DNA from: Nemorincola sp044225795
GTDB lineage: Bacteria; Bacteroidota; Bacteroidia; Chitinophagales; Chitinophagaceae
Assembly (NCBI GenBank): GCA_044225795.1
Contig: JBGAIF010000004.1
Span: 124,001-188,000, forward strand
Direction of reading: 5' to 3'
DNA length: 64,000 bases
Positions 43,626 through 52,660 of the stretch are shown here, piece by piece (within the stretch, counting starts at the first letter, position 1; every line of letters begins with the position of its first letter). The position numbers were made by a program, and so were the translations under genes. The notes under the pieces are model-generated. The model was not told the origin of the DNA and searched no databases. It worked only from the letters and a program-made list of their open reading frames with translations.

Positions 43626-43633
43626 TACTTTTG
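43626..43633 (+). promoter_or_regulatory. -7 box of the M3 peptidase gene
   Basis: TACTTTTG matches TAnnTTTG, 17 bp before the ATG. No good -33 TTG is seen at 19-21 bp upstream. Confidence 0.45.
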
Positions 43634-43650
43634 TTGCTTAACAGACAACA

Positions 43651-45777
43651 ATGAAGGCACAATATCTTATTCCGGTTATGGCTCTTACTCTATTGACGAG
43701 CTTCAAAAAACAGAATACAACAAGCGAAAACACTATGAATGCAGATAATCCGTTTGCAAAGCCCGGTACCCTCCCCTTTCAGACGGCGGATTTCGGGAAA
43801 ATAAGGAACGACGATTTCAGGCCTGCAATAGAGCAAGGGCTGAATGAACAACTTGAGGAGATCCGGCAAATAGCCGACAATCCATCAGCGCCGACATTTG
43901 ATAATACACTGGTAGCTATGGAAAAGAGCGGAAGCCTTATTACCCGGGTTAGCCTTGTGTTCAATCTGCTGAGCGCCGCAAATACTAACCCGGAGTTGCA
44001 AAAACTCTCTGAAGAGATAGCGCCAAAACTCGCAGCTAACAGTGATGCGATATACCTGAATACAAAACTCTTCAAAAGGGTTGAAGCTATCTATAAACAA
44101 CGCTCACAGCTTCACTTAGATAAAGAATCGAACCGGCTTGTTGAATATTATTATCAGAAGTTCACAATGGCCGGAGCCAGCCTTTCAGACGCTTCGAAGG
44201 AAAGCCTGAAAAAACTGAACCAGGAAGAGGCTTCTTTGAGTGCAAAATACACCAATCAGCTACTTGCTGCTGCAAAGGCCGGAGCTCTTATCGTATCAGA
44301 TAAAGCTGAACTGGCCGGGCTAACCGATGCTGAAACAGATGCCGCAGCCCAGGATGCTAAAACTGCCGGACAGCCGGGCAAATGGATGCTCCCCCTCCAG
44401 AACACGACTCAGCAACCCGCATTGCAATCTCTCTCGAACCGCGCTACACGTCAAAAACTATTTGAAGCGTCGTGGACACGCGCCGAAAAGAATGACACGA
44501 ATGATACACGCCCAACAATAGCCCGCCTGGCGGAGATAAGAGCAGAAAAAGCAAAATTGTTCAACCTGCCAAATTTTGCAGCATGGCAGTTGCAGAACCA
44601 GATGGCGAAAACTCCGGAAAATGTCGAGAAGTTCTTCTCACAATTGGTGCCGGCGGCAACTGCGAAGGCAAAAAGTGAAGCTGTTGAGATCCAGGCGCTA
44701 ATTGACAAACAAAAAGGAGGCTTCAAACTACAGCCCTGGGATTGGAATTATTATTCTGAGCAGGTGCGCAAGGCAAAATATGATCTGAATGAAAGTGAGA
44801 TCAAGCCTTATTTTGAACTAAATAATGTATTAGAAAAAGGGGTGCTCTATGCTGCTACACAGTTATATGGCATCACATTCAAGGAGCGCAAAGACCTGCC
44901 TGTATATAACAAAGATGTGCGCGTATTTGAAGTGTTTGACAAAGATGGATCCTCAATGGCGCTCTTCTATTGCGACTATTTCAAGCGCGATAATAAGAAC
45001 GGTGGTGCCTGGATGGATAACCTGGTGATGCAGTCAAAACTATTGGGTACAAAACCGGTCATCTATAACATCTGTAACTTCAGCAAACCCGCAGATGGAC
45101 AACCTGCGCTGATCAGTTTTAGTGATGTGACCACTATGTTTCACGAGTTTGGCCATGGATTACATGGATTGTTTGCCGATCAGCAGTATCCCAGTATATC
45201 AGGTACGGCCACTGCCCGTGACTTCGTAGAGTTCCCATCACAATTCAATGAGCATTGGGCGATGGAACCAAAGGTATTTAAGAATTACGCTACACATTAT
45301 AAAACAGGTGCTCCAATGCCTCAGACATTGGTTGATAAGATCAAAAAGGCGGCAACCTTCAACCAGGGTTATGAGCTCACGGAGTTGCTGGCTGCAGCAC
45401 AACTTGATCTGCAATGGCATAAACTGGCTGCAGGTAGCGGCAAGCAGGATATTGACAAATATGAAGCTGAAGCGCTTAAAAGAACACATTTAGATCTTGC
45501 ACAGGTTCCTACACGTTATCGTTCCAGTTACTTCCTGCATATATGGAGCAATGGCTATGCTGCCGGTTATTATGCCTATATATGGACGGAAATGCTGGAT
45601 GACGATGCCTTCCAGTGGTTTAAGGAACATGGTGGTATGACCCGTGAGAATGGCCAGAGATTCAGGGATATGATCTTATCCCGCGGTAATACAGAAGACC
45701 TGGCGACCATGTTCCGTAAGTTCAGAGGTAAGGATCCGAATATTAAGCCAATGTTGGAGAACCGAGGATTGAATTAA
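43651..45777 (+). CDS. dcp: M3-family metallopeptidase, peptidyl-dipeptidase Dcp-like
   Basis: A 708-residue oligopeptidase. The N-terminus (MKAQYLIPVMALTLLTSF) is a possible signal peptide without clear cleavage site, and NPFAKPGTLPFQTADF begins the mature protein. Zinc motif in TMFHEFGHGLHGLF near 500, followed by FVEFPSQFNEHW with the third ligand. Dcp enzymes remove C-terminal dipeptides from peptides, often in the periplasm of Bacteroidota. Ends in a strong terminator. Confidence 0.92.
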   Translation: MKAQYLIPVMALTLLTSFKKQNTTSENTMNADNPFAKPGTLPFQTADFGKIRNDDFRPAIEQGLNEQLEEIRQIADNPSAPTFDNTLVAMEKSGSLITRVSLVFNLLSAANTNPELQKLSEEIAPKLAANSDAIYLNTKLFKRVEAIYKQRSQLHLDKESNRLVEYYYQKFTMAGASLSDASKESLKKLNQEEASLSAKYTNQLLAAAKAGALIVSDKAELAGLTDAETDAAAQDAKTAGQPGKWMLPLQNTTQQPALQSLSNRATRQKLFEASWTRAEKNDTNDTRPTIARLAEIRAEKAKLFNLPNFAAWQLQNQMAKTPENVEKFFSQLVPAATAKAKSEAVEIQALIDKQKGGFKLQPWDWNYYSEQVRKAKYDLNESEIKPYFELNNVLEKGVLYAATQLYGITFKERKDLPVYNKDVRVFEVFDKDGSSMALFYCDYFKRDNKNGGAWMDNLVMQSKLLGTKPVIYNICNFSKPADGQPALISFSDVTTMFHEFGHGLHGLFADQQYPSISGTATARDFVEFPSQFNEHWAMEPKVFKNYATHYKTGAPMPQTLVDKIKKAATFNQGYELTELLAAAQLDLQWHKLAAGSGKQDIDKYEAEALKRTHLDLAQVPTRYRSSYFLHIWSNGYAAGYYAYIWTEMLDDDAFQWFKEHGGMTRENGQRFRDMILSRGNTEDLATMFRKFRGKDPNIKPMLENRGLN

Positions 45778-45807
45778 AATAAGCGGGCATTGCCCGCTTA
45801 TTTTTTT
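45778..45807 (+). terminator. Rho-independent terminator of the M3 peptidase gene
   Basis: Perfect 11-bp stem AATAAGCGGGC/GCCCGCTTATT, loop ATT, then TTTTTTT. Confidence 0.9.
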
Positions 45808-45931
45808 GACGTATTGAGCAAACAGATTGATTCGCTGATCGGTCGCATAATTGCGCATAAATAGTTCAAATAAGTATAATTTAATTGTTAAAAGAATTAT
45901 ATTTGAACTAATGCGATTATTTGGCACAACA

Positions 45932-47800
45932 ATGGAAATACACTCATTTGCTCTCCGGCAGGGCATGCTGTTGTTGCTGACTATTCTGTTATCAGTCAAT
46001 GCTACGGGACAAAAGCAGGGGCAAGCCCGTATAGATTCCATCATTTCAGCAGCCGGAAATATGAAAGAAGATTCGGCAAAGGTGAAGCTACTCGCCCGCG
46101 TGGCTACAATGTGTGAATCGATAAACCCGGAGCAAGGTATCAAAGTAGGTGCACAGGCGTTAGAACTGGCAGAGAAAATAAAATGGAAAAAAGGCATTGC
46201 CACCGCCTGTAATTCTTTGGCTGCAAATTACCGAACTAAAGGTGACAACGCTAAGGTATTGGAGTATCTCTTCCGTGCACTGAAAATAAACGAAGAGTCG
46301 GGCGATAAAATGGGCGAAACAAGTGCATTGAACAATATCGGGCTCATTTATGAAGATCAGAAGAATTTCCCCAAAGCGTTGGAGTACTTCACCAGGGCGC
46401 TCGATATACAGCAAAAGACAGGTAACAAAACAGCCGCAATTTTCCCCCTTGGCAACCTGGCATCGGTGTATTACGAAATGAAGGACTATGCTTCAGCCCT
46501 ACGCTATGATGAACAAGCTTTGGCATTGGCCCGTGAGACCGGTGACAAAAGCGGGGAGGCCACTTACCTCGAGATCATCGGAGATGTATATCGTGCCGTG
46601 AATAAGAAAAAAGATGCGCTTGCGCATTATGCGCAGGCTATGGCTATAATCGAGCAGACCGACGATTCAAGCGGATTAGCGGTATGCAAAGGCTTTATCG
46701 GAGACCTTTACCTGAGCATGGCTAAAGATACCATCAACTATACGTCCGACTCACTCATCCCTGCCGGCAAGGGCCTGATGCTGAAAAAGGCAATCGTCCA
46801 CCTTAGTAATGCGCTGGCGCTTAGTAAACGCCTGGGGTTCCGTGAGGGCGTTTCAGATTTTTCCGAGCATCTTTCTGAAGCACTGGAAGCAAGCGGCGAT
46901 TACAAAGGTGCAATCAGTTACTACCAGGATTATATCGCTATGAAGGATTCCATCTTCAATATTGAGAACAATGTTAAGATAACAAACCTGGAGACAAAGC
47001 GAGAACTGGAATTAAAGGATAAACAAATACAAATTGAAAAACTGGATGTCGCTAAGAAACGCAATGAGCGCGGGTTCTTTATAGCAGGCATGGTGGCGCT
47101 GCTGATCATCATCGGCGTAGTATTCAGAAACTACAGAACACAAAAATTGAATAACAAACTCCTTTCGGCGGAAAAAGAGAAATCTGAAGACCTGCTGCTA
47201 AACATACTGCCATCAGAAGTAGCCACCGAATTGAAAGAAAAAGGAAAGGCAGATGCGCGGTATTTTGATAATGTAACAGTTCTGTTCACAGACTTTGTAA
47301 ACTTTACAAAAGTGGGTGAACAAATGTCTCCGAAAGAACTGGTAGACGAACTGCATAATTGTTTCGAACAGTTTGATAACATCCTGAGCAGGTATAACAT
47401 TGAAAAGATAAAGACAGTGGGCGATGCGTACTTGGCTGTAGCCGGGTTGCCTACTGCAGAGCCTCAACATGCTTACCAGACCGTGCTTGCTGCCCTGGAA
47501 ATGGCGCGTTTTATGGAAGACAGATATGCAGTATTGAAAGACAGGACCTTCCGTGTGCGTGTAGGCGTGCATAGCGGTAGTGTAGTCGCCGGAATAGTGG
47601 GCTCTAAGAAATTTGCGTATGATGTATGGGGAGATACCGTAAACACCGCCGCACGCATGGAACAAAACTCCTCGCCGGGAAAAGTGAACATTTCCGGAGC
47701 TACTTATGAACTTGTAAAGGACAAGTTTCGCTGCACATACCGGGGAGAAATAGAGGCCAAAGGCAAAGGGCAAATGAAAATGTACTTTGTGGACATGTAA
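45932..47800 (+). CDS. TPR-repeat class III adenylate/guanylate cyclase
   Basis: From ATG 45932 the protein has 622 residues with a signal peptide (ALRQGMLLLLTILLSVNATGQ); an upstream ATG at 45911 is in frame. About eight TPR units fill 60-350, a coiled coil follows, one membrane helix lies near 385-405 (FFIAGMVALLIIIGVVF), and a class III cyclase domain ends the protein (VTVLFTDFVNFTK, KTVGDAYLAVAG, YDVWGDTVNTAARM). So the TPR part faces the periplasm and the cyclase the cytoplasm. Nucleotide choice is not decided. It is a paralogue of 48916-50811. Confidence 0.9.
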   Translation: MEIHSFALRQGMLLLLTILLSVNATGQKQGQARIDSIISAAGNMKEDSAKVKLLARVATMCESINPEQGIKVGAQALELAEKIKWKKGIATACNSLAANYRTKGDNAKVLEYLFRALKINEESGDKMGETSALNNIGLIYEDQKNFPKALEYFTRALDIQQKTGNKTAAIFPLGNLASVYYEMKDYASALRYDEQALALARETGDKSGEATYLEIIGDVYRAVNKKKDALAHYAQAMAIIEQTDDSSGLAVCKGFIGDLYLSMAKDTINYTSDSLIPAGKGLMLKKAIVHLSNALALSKRLGFREGVSDFSEHLSEALEASGDYKGAISYYQDYIAMKDSIFNIENNVKITNLETKRELELKDKQIQIEKLDVAKKRNERGFFIAGMVALLIIIGVVFRNYRTQKLNNKLLSAEKEKSEDLLLNILPSEVATELKEKGKADARYFDNVTVLFTDFVNFTKVGEQMSPKELVDELHNCFEQFDNILSRYNIEKIKTVGDAYLAVAGLPTAEPQHAYQTVLAALEMARFMEDRYAVLKDRTFRVRVGVHSGSVVAGIVGSKKFAYDVWGDTVNTAARMEQNSSPGKVNISGATYELVKDKFRCTYRGEIEAKGKGQMKMYFVDM

Positions 47801-47834
47801 CTGCCATATTGCCTGCAGCCTAAACCAACCTCTG

Positions 47835-48341
47835 TCAATTACGTCTGTGTGGTGAGGATAACGATGACCTTTTTAGCTCTTCAGAGATAGCCTCCGCACT
47901 CAAATACCCGGTATGTGAAAATACGACCTTGCCGTTTCTATCAATGATCATTATATATGGCAGCGCATGAAACCGGAGCAAGGGTTTCAATGCTGACTGA
48001 GCATCCATATAGACAGGAAAGTTCCATTTTTGTGACCGGGCGAATCTCCTCGCTGTTTCTTCATTGTGCTGCTGGTCGACAGCGACCGCTATATAGTTGA
48101 GATCAAATTGTTTCTTCCATCCGGCCATCATGCTTGTGATCGTTCTTACCTCTCTTTTGCCCGGCACACACCAAGTAGCCCAAAAACTGATGAGCGTTAG
48201 TTTGCGTTTTGTTATTGTTTCATCAAACGGAACTTTGCTACCGGAGCGCATGTCCTCTACCTTCACTTTTGGAAGTTCCTGCGCATACAGCCGGATAGTG
48301 GCCGTGCAAATGACAAAAAATATAAAAAGCTGTTTTATCAT
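47835..48341 (-). CDS. TlpA-like thioredoxin-fold protein lacking the second active-site Cys
   Basis: A 168-residue exported protein (signal peptide MIKQLFIFFVICTATIRLYAQ) with a thioredoxin fold: LISFWATWCVPGKREV where the family has WCxPC, then LPYIMIIDRNGKVV with the cis-Pro. I checked the codons: TGT GTG CCG GGC, so the second Cys is Gly, one base from TGC. A dithiol-disulfide exchange cycle is therefore impossible; monothiol chemistry or a binding role remains. It lies convergent to the first cyclase gene. Confidence 0.85.
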   Translation of the reverse strand: MIKQLFIFFVICTATIRLYAQELPKVKVEDMRSGSKVPFDETITKRKLTLISFWATWCVPGKREVRTITSMMAGWKKQFDLNYIAVAVDQQHNEETARRFARSQKWNFPVYMDAQSALKPLLRFHALPYIMIIDRNGKVVFSHTGYLSAEAISEELKRSSLSSPHRRN

Positions 48342-48470
48342 ATTGAGATCTAATTCAAACGATAATGCTCACCAAGTGATAATAAACATATAAACTCTAT
48401 TCTAAATTTCACGTTAAAGTATGCTGGGTAAACGGAAATGCCTTAAATATAAAACCAGGTATGGACTGAG

Positions 48471-48905
48471 ATTGATTCCCTGATCGCTAGTGCATCCTGT
48501 GAAAAGGAAAACTGCGTGAACCCGATTTTTTTATTGCACACTGCTATTGCTCACTTTTACTGCTCAGACCGACATTGATTGTCATCATTTAGGGGCGGAT
48601 GGCAGTAATTTGTTGCTTCCCGAAATGATCGGGACAGGCAGAAAGTTGCTCAATTATTGCTCAAAAGTTGCTCACTTTTTGCTCAAATAATTGCACACTG
48701 TGCAATGTGGGGTCTTTGTCATTAGCTATGGAACCAGCATACTCCGGCAGCAAATACCGAGCACTTATAAGCAGCAAGAAGTATGCCAAAGTGAGGCGAC
48801 CGGTAGCGCCGAAACAGATAAATATTCAGGTGATGGATGATGATCTCAACTTCGGTACTGCGATGACGCCGAGTCGCTGAAGGAGGAGACTCATCTACGA
48901 CGGAA
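48471..48905. repeat. Dispersed repeat, copy 1 (left end missing)
   Basis: About 435 bp closely matching 50930-51348. It keeps the right terminal repeat (ends CGACGGAA), four TTGCTCA units spaced 11 bp (48646, 48657, 48668, 48679), the TTGCACA-C-TGTGCAA hairpin (48691-48705) and the TCCCGA/TCGGGA hairpin, but the left terminal repeat is not recognisable. It ends 11 bp before the cyclase stop. No ORF is conserved with copy 2. Confidence 0.85.
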
Positions 48906-48915
48906 TACCTCTACC

Positions 48916-50811
48916 CTACCCTAAACGCTCTACAAAATACATCCCCATCTTCCCTTTGTTCTTTGCCTCAAGTTCTCCTCTGTAAGTACATTTGAATTTA
49001 TCTTTTACTTTTTCGTAGGTGGTACCCGAGATATTCACCTGTCCTACAGCGCCGCTACTTTCCATTCTGCTGGCAGTATTCACTGTATCACCCCATATAT
49101 CGTAGGCAAATTTCTTGATGCCCACAATACCCGCAACCACAGGTCCAGTATGCACCCCTATTCTTATCTCAAAGAACAATTTGCCCGCCTGTTCTTTCTT
49201 GATTTTGTGTTCATGCATATACTGCTGTATTTCCAGTGCAGCATTAATTACGTTTTCCGGATGGGTGCTATTAGGTGTAGGCAGCCCACCAGCAGCCATG
49301 TAAGAGTCGCCGATGGTTTTGATCTTCTCCACGCCATGTTTTTGCATAATATGGTCGAAAGAAGAAAAACACTCATCTATCTCAGCTACCAATTCTTTTG
49401 GAGATAGTTGCTCAGATAATTTCGTGAAATCTTTGAAGTCAGTAAACAACACCGTTACTTCATCTATCAGCTTAGCTTCTGCCGACCCTTTTGTTTTCAG
49501 TTCTTCGGCCACTTCATCCGGTAAGATATTGAGCAGTAATTCGTCGCTTCTTGCCTTCTCTACTTCTACTTTGGCTTTTTCCTTCTTCACCTTATTCCTC
49601 TGCCGGTATACTATTACCGAGAAGATGAGCAGGCCGCCCATACCTGCCAGGGTGGAGTTACGAATGTTGCGTTGCAACAGATCTTTTTTCTCTTGTTCGG
49701 CCTTTGCAACTGCCTCTTTTTTGTCGTAGGTATATTGTATTTGTTGTTGCATGATCTTTTTCGCATTCTCCTGGGAATAGATGGAGTCTCTGAGTGCATA
49801 GTGCATATCAGAATATTCCATCGCAGTTTTATAGTCGCCTTTAAGCTTGTAGATCTTTGCCATTTCTAAATAACATTTCTTTATGCCTTCCTGGGCGTTC
49901 AATTCTTTACACATGACAAGGCCCTGCTGTGTATAATCTATTGCTTTTTGCAGCAATAATGAACGTTCGGCGCGTGTTTTCGAGGACATGTACGTTGAAT
50001 CACTGACCATAGAAGAATAAGCATCTCCTATGTCCATGAGCGCAGATAATGTCGTGTATACGTCCCCATTTTTTTTACTTAACTCCATACTTTTAAAATA
50101 GTATTCTAAAGCTGCTACATAATTTTTCTGAAGGGCATGAATAACCCCCCTGCCCGTTAAGAATTTTGCAACCATGCCAGTGTCATGCAACTCTTCAGAC
50201 ATTGTCAATGCGTTTGTAAAACACTCTAATGCTTTATCATACTGTTTGAGCTGAACGTATACAGATCCAATATTTCCTGAGGTTGCCGCTATACTGTACT
50301 TGTCATTGAGCTCCTTACTCACTTTTAATGCACGTGTATAGTATTCCAATGCCGGCAAAAAATCCTCTTGTTCGTTGTAGATGACCGCAATATTGCTTGC
50401 TGCATAACAGATACCGAGCTGAAATCCTATTTCCTCACTGGTCTTGAGCGCTTTCACATAACAGCTCATAGCAGCAGGATAATTGGCAAGGCGGTAGTAA
50501 GTCGTTCCCAGGTTTAGGTTCAATTTGTATATGCCAAATTTCCACCCCAGTTTGTTAGCAAGTTCCACGCCCTGCAGTCCATATTTAATTCCCTTCTCCG
50601 GATCGATGCCTTGATATCCTGAAGTAATACTACCTAATAGCTTCACTGTAAAAGTATCTTCCTTGTTTGCGTATTTATCAGAACCCAAATCCCTGATCAT
50701 CGAGTCAAGAGCTGCTTGTCCTGTTTTCTGAGCATATACAGTGTTGAATCCAATACAAAGAAAAAAAATGAATACAAATCTGATCACAAGGCTTATTTTA
50801 TTCTGCATCAT
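48916..50811 (-). CDS. TPR-repeat class III adenylate/guanylate cyclase, second copy
   Basis: A 631-residue paralogue of 45932-47800: signal peptide, about eight TPR units (60-350), membrane helix (STLAGMGGLLIFSVIVY), coiled linker and class III cyclase domain (VTVLFTDFKDFTK, KTIGDSYMAAGG, YDIWGDTVNTASRM). The two cyclase domains are much closer to each other than the TPR parts. A repeat element lies on each side of the gene, and the one upstream ends 35 bp before the ATG, where it could carry or disturb the promoter. Confidence 0.9.
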   Translation of the reverse strand: MMQNKISLVIRFVFIFFLCIGFNTVYAQKTGQAALDSMIRDLGSDKYANKEDTFTVKLLGSITSGYQGIDPEKGIKYGLQGVELANKLGWKFGIYKLNLNLGTTYYRLANYPAAMSCYVKALKTSEEIGFQLGICYAASNIAVIYNEQEDFLPALEYYTRALKVSKELNDKYSIAATSGNIGSVYVQLKQYDKALECFTNALTMSEELHDTGMVAKFLTGRGVIHALQKNYVAALEYYFKSMELSKKNGDVYTTLSALMDIGDAYSSMVSDSTYMSSKTRAERSLLLQKAIDYTQQGLVMCKELNAQEGIKKCYLEMAKIYKLKGDYKTAMEYSDMHYALRDSIYSQENAKKIMQQQIQYTYDKKEAVAKAEQEKKDLLQRNIRNSTLAGMGGLLIFSVIVYRQRNKVKKEKAKVEVEKARSDELLLNILPDEVAEELKTKGSAEAKLIDEVTVLFTDFKDFTKLSEQLSPKELVAEIDECFSSFDHIMQKHGVEKIKTIGDSYMAAGGLPTPNSTHPENVINAALEIQQYMHEHKIKKEQAGKLFFEIRIGVHTGPVVAGIVGIKKFAYDIWGDTVNTASRMESSGAVGQVNISGTTYEKVKDKFKCTYRGELEAKNKGKMGMYFVERLG

Positions 50812-50845
50812 ACAACAAGATATAAAATAAATTCAATTTATTTAT

Positions 50846-51348
50846 TTCCGTCGTTGCTGAGTCTCCTCCTTCAGGGACTCGGCGGCTATCGGGACACTAA
50901 CGCGAAACAAATTGATGAACTCTTTGATCGCTGTGCATCCTGTGAAAACGAAAACTGCGTGAACCCGATTTTTTTTTGCACACTGCTATTGCTCACTTTT
51001 ACTGCTCAGACCGGTATTGGTTGTCAGTCATTTTGGGGTGGATGCCGGTAATTTGCTGCTTCCCGAAATGATCGGGACAGGCAGAAAGTTGCTCAATTAT
51101 TGCTCAAAAGTTGCTCACTTTTTGCTCAAATAATTGCACACTGTGCAATGTGTTTTTTTAGTCTTTTCCTCCGGGACCGGCATACTCCGGCAGCAGATAC
51201 CGAGCACTTATAAGCAGCAAGAAGTATGCCAAAGTGAGGTGACCGGCGTCGCCGAAACAGATAAATTTTCAGGTGATGGATGATGATCTCAACTTCGGTA
51301 TTGCAATGACGCCAAGTCCCTGAAGGAGGAGGCCCGGCTACGACGGAA
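50846..51348. repeat. Dispersed MITE-like repeat, copy 2, with 39-bp terminal inverted repeats
   Basis: 503 bp bounded by imperfect 39-bp inverted repeats (50846-50884 and 51310-51348; outer ends TTCCGTCG/CGACGGAA, inner core TCCTCCTTCAGGGACT). Inside are TTGCTCA units at 51089, 51100, 51111 and 51122, exactly 11 bp apart, a 7-1-7 hairpin TTGCACA-C-TGTGCAA, and TCCCGA/TCGGGA. It has no conserved reading frame: the ORF seen in copy 1 has a stop here. No target duplication is obvious. Confidence 0.8.
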
Positions 51349-51442
51349 GATCTTTATCTCCAAAGTTTGAACTAAACATACTTGAGCTTATTTTGTGCAA
51401 TTGTTACCACCATTTTTAAAATTTGGCATTAAATATAGGTTT

Positions 51443-51874
51443 ATGTATATGAGACACCTTTGCCCCTTGTCACTTTTGATCGTGCTGTCGTTTTTTATTG
51501 CATCCTGTCACCCTGATAGTAAATATTATGACTACAGGCTAAAGTTAAAAAACAAGACAAACATGACCATCATTGCGTATATCAGTTATTCTTATCCGGA
51601 TACTTCCCTTGACCAGAGTCTTCCGAAAAGTATCAGCGCCAATAACCAGACCACAGGTCCGGACGGCGAGATCAGATTTGTACGGGGTGGAACATGGGAA
51701 ACTGCTTTTAGAAACGATATTCCTTCTGGGAAGATGATGATATTTGTTTTAGATAAAAACGAGGTGGACAACCACCCATGGGATAGCATAAGAAAAAACT
51801 ATACAATACTAAAACGTTTTGATCTGACCTTAGACAGTCTTAAGACGCATGATTTTAAGGTTATGCTGGAATAA
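51443..51874 (+). CDS. Hypothetical lipoprotein
   Basis: A 143-residue protein (ATG 51443; ATG 51449 is equally possible). Signal peptide with lipobox LSFFIASC, then a beta-rich domain (YDYRLKLKNKTNMTIIAYISYSYPD, GGTWETAFRNDIPSGKMMIFVLDK). Resembles small Bacteroidota lipoproteins of unknown function. The end overlaps the convergent gene by 14 bp. Confidence 0.7.
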   Translation: MYMRHLCPLSLLIVLSFFIASCHPDSKYYDYRLKLKNKTNMTIIAYISYSYPDTSLDQSLPKSISANNQTTGPDGEIRFVRGGTWETAFRNDIPSGKMMIFVLDKNEVDNHPWDSIRKNYTILKRFDLTLDSLKTHDFKVMLE

Positions 51875-52106
51875 TGGAGGCACGTTCTGATATTGAACCT
51901 CGTGCTATGATATGAAAATTCCGCCTGTCTTTGTTGCTGAACTTAGCGCTGCCTTCTGCAATATTCAACATTATGCTTAAACTGGCCCTTCCCAATTGAT
52001 CTTTTGCATAGCCGGGAATGCTCTTATTGCCTTTCAACAGGCGATAAATAATTTGATTTACTGAGTACGCTTTTTTATAAACATCAAGATTTTCGTAAGG
52101 AAACAT
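51861..52106 (-). pseudogene. Truncated four-helix-bundle protein (rRNA intervening-sequence type)
   Basis: From ATG 52106 (MFPYENLDVYKKAYSV) only 81 residues remain. The family (usually about 115-125) has LDVYKKAY, KDQLGRASLSIMLNIAEGSAK and a conserved RGS followed by helices 3-4; here the frame ends soon after ARGSIS. The last helices are lost, so it is probably a remnant. The function of the family is unknown; it was first noted in 23S rRNA intervening sequences. Confidence 0.65.
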
Positions 52107-52154
52107 GGTATGAAGATATAAATATTGGAGCGGGAAAGGGAGCGGGAGCGATGG

Positions 52155-52209
52155 AAAAATGAGAGCGGGAGGGCTCCGCTCTTCGCTCGCCGCTCCCGCT
52201 CTCATTTTT
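52155..52209. terminator. Strong bidirectional hairpin terminator after tRNA-Leu
   Basis: Seventeen-bp perfect stem (52155-52171 with 52193-52209), AAAAATGAGAGCGGGAG and its complement, ending in T-runs on both strands. Serves the leftward tRNA-Leu; could also block the other direction. Confidence 0.85.
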
Positions 52210-52210
52210 G

Positions 52211-52296
52211 TGCCCCAGACGGGAATTGAACCCGTACTCGCCTTGCGGCAAACAGGATTTTAAGTCCTGCGCGTCTACCAGTTCCGCCACCAGGGC
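52211..52296 (-). tRNA. tRNA-Leu(TAA)
   Basis: 86 nt, minus strand. Acceptor GCCCTGG/CTGGGGC, anticodon stem CAGGA/TCCTG with loop CTTAAAA (anticodon TAA), long variable arm (TTGCCGCAAGGCGA), T loop TTCAATT, discriminator A, no encoded CCA. Confidence 0.95.
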
Positions 52297-52339
52297 TGCC
52301 ACATTCCCCCGGTAAACAATAGGGAATGGCTCAAATAAA

Positions 52340-52367
52340 AAATTCCAAACCGATGGGTCTGGAATTT
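52340..52367 (-). terminator. Terminator after tRNA-Gly(GCC)
   Basis: Stem AAATTCCA/TGGAATTT with a T-rich run on the minus strand (TTTTTTATTT), between the two tRNA genes, so part of the transcription may stop before tRNA-Leu. Confidence 0.65.
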
Positions 52368-52372
52368 CTATG

Positions 52373-52445
<73 letters not shown>

Positions 52446-52595
52446 ATGTGTTTAAGAACTTTTGGGACTGCAAATATAGAAGCAGTTTCTTCAAAAAACA
52501 AAATCCTGAACGAAAAAAAATTATTGCCATGCTTCTCTGCGTCAAACCAAAAAAATCCACATCTGAAAAAGTCCTGAAATGCTTGTCAGTATTGC

Positions 52596-52603
52596 TATTT
52601 TTG
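52596..52603 (+). promoter_or_regulatory. Possible -7 box of ccmB
   Basis: TATTTTTG matches TAnnTTTG, 57 bp before the ccmB start; no clear -33 partner. Confidence 0.35.
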
Positions 52604-52660
52604 CCACGACGAACAAACAGCTCATTAAAAAATTCTCACTTTTCAATCTACTACTAAAAC

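Noticed and set aside
48646..48685. TTGCTCA array as a CRISPR
   Set aside because: The units are 7 bp with 4-bp gaps; no CRISPR-sized repeats or spacers and no cas genes exist in the window.
48668..48880. 70-residue ORF in repeat copy 1 as a gene
   Set aside because: The matching frame in copy 2 is interrupted by a TGA, so there is no conserved product.
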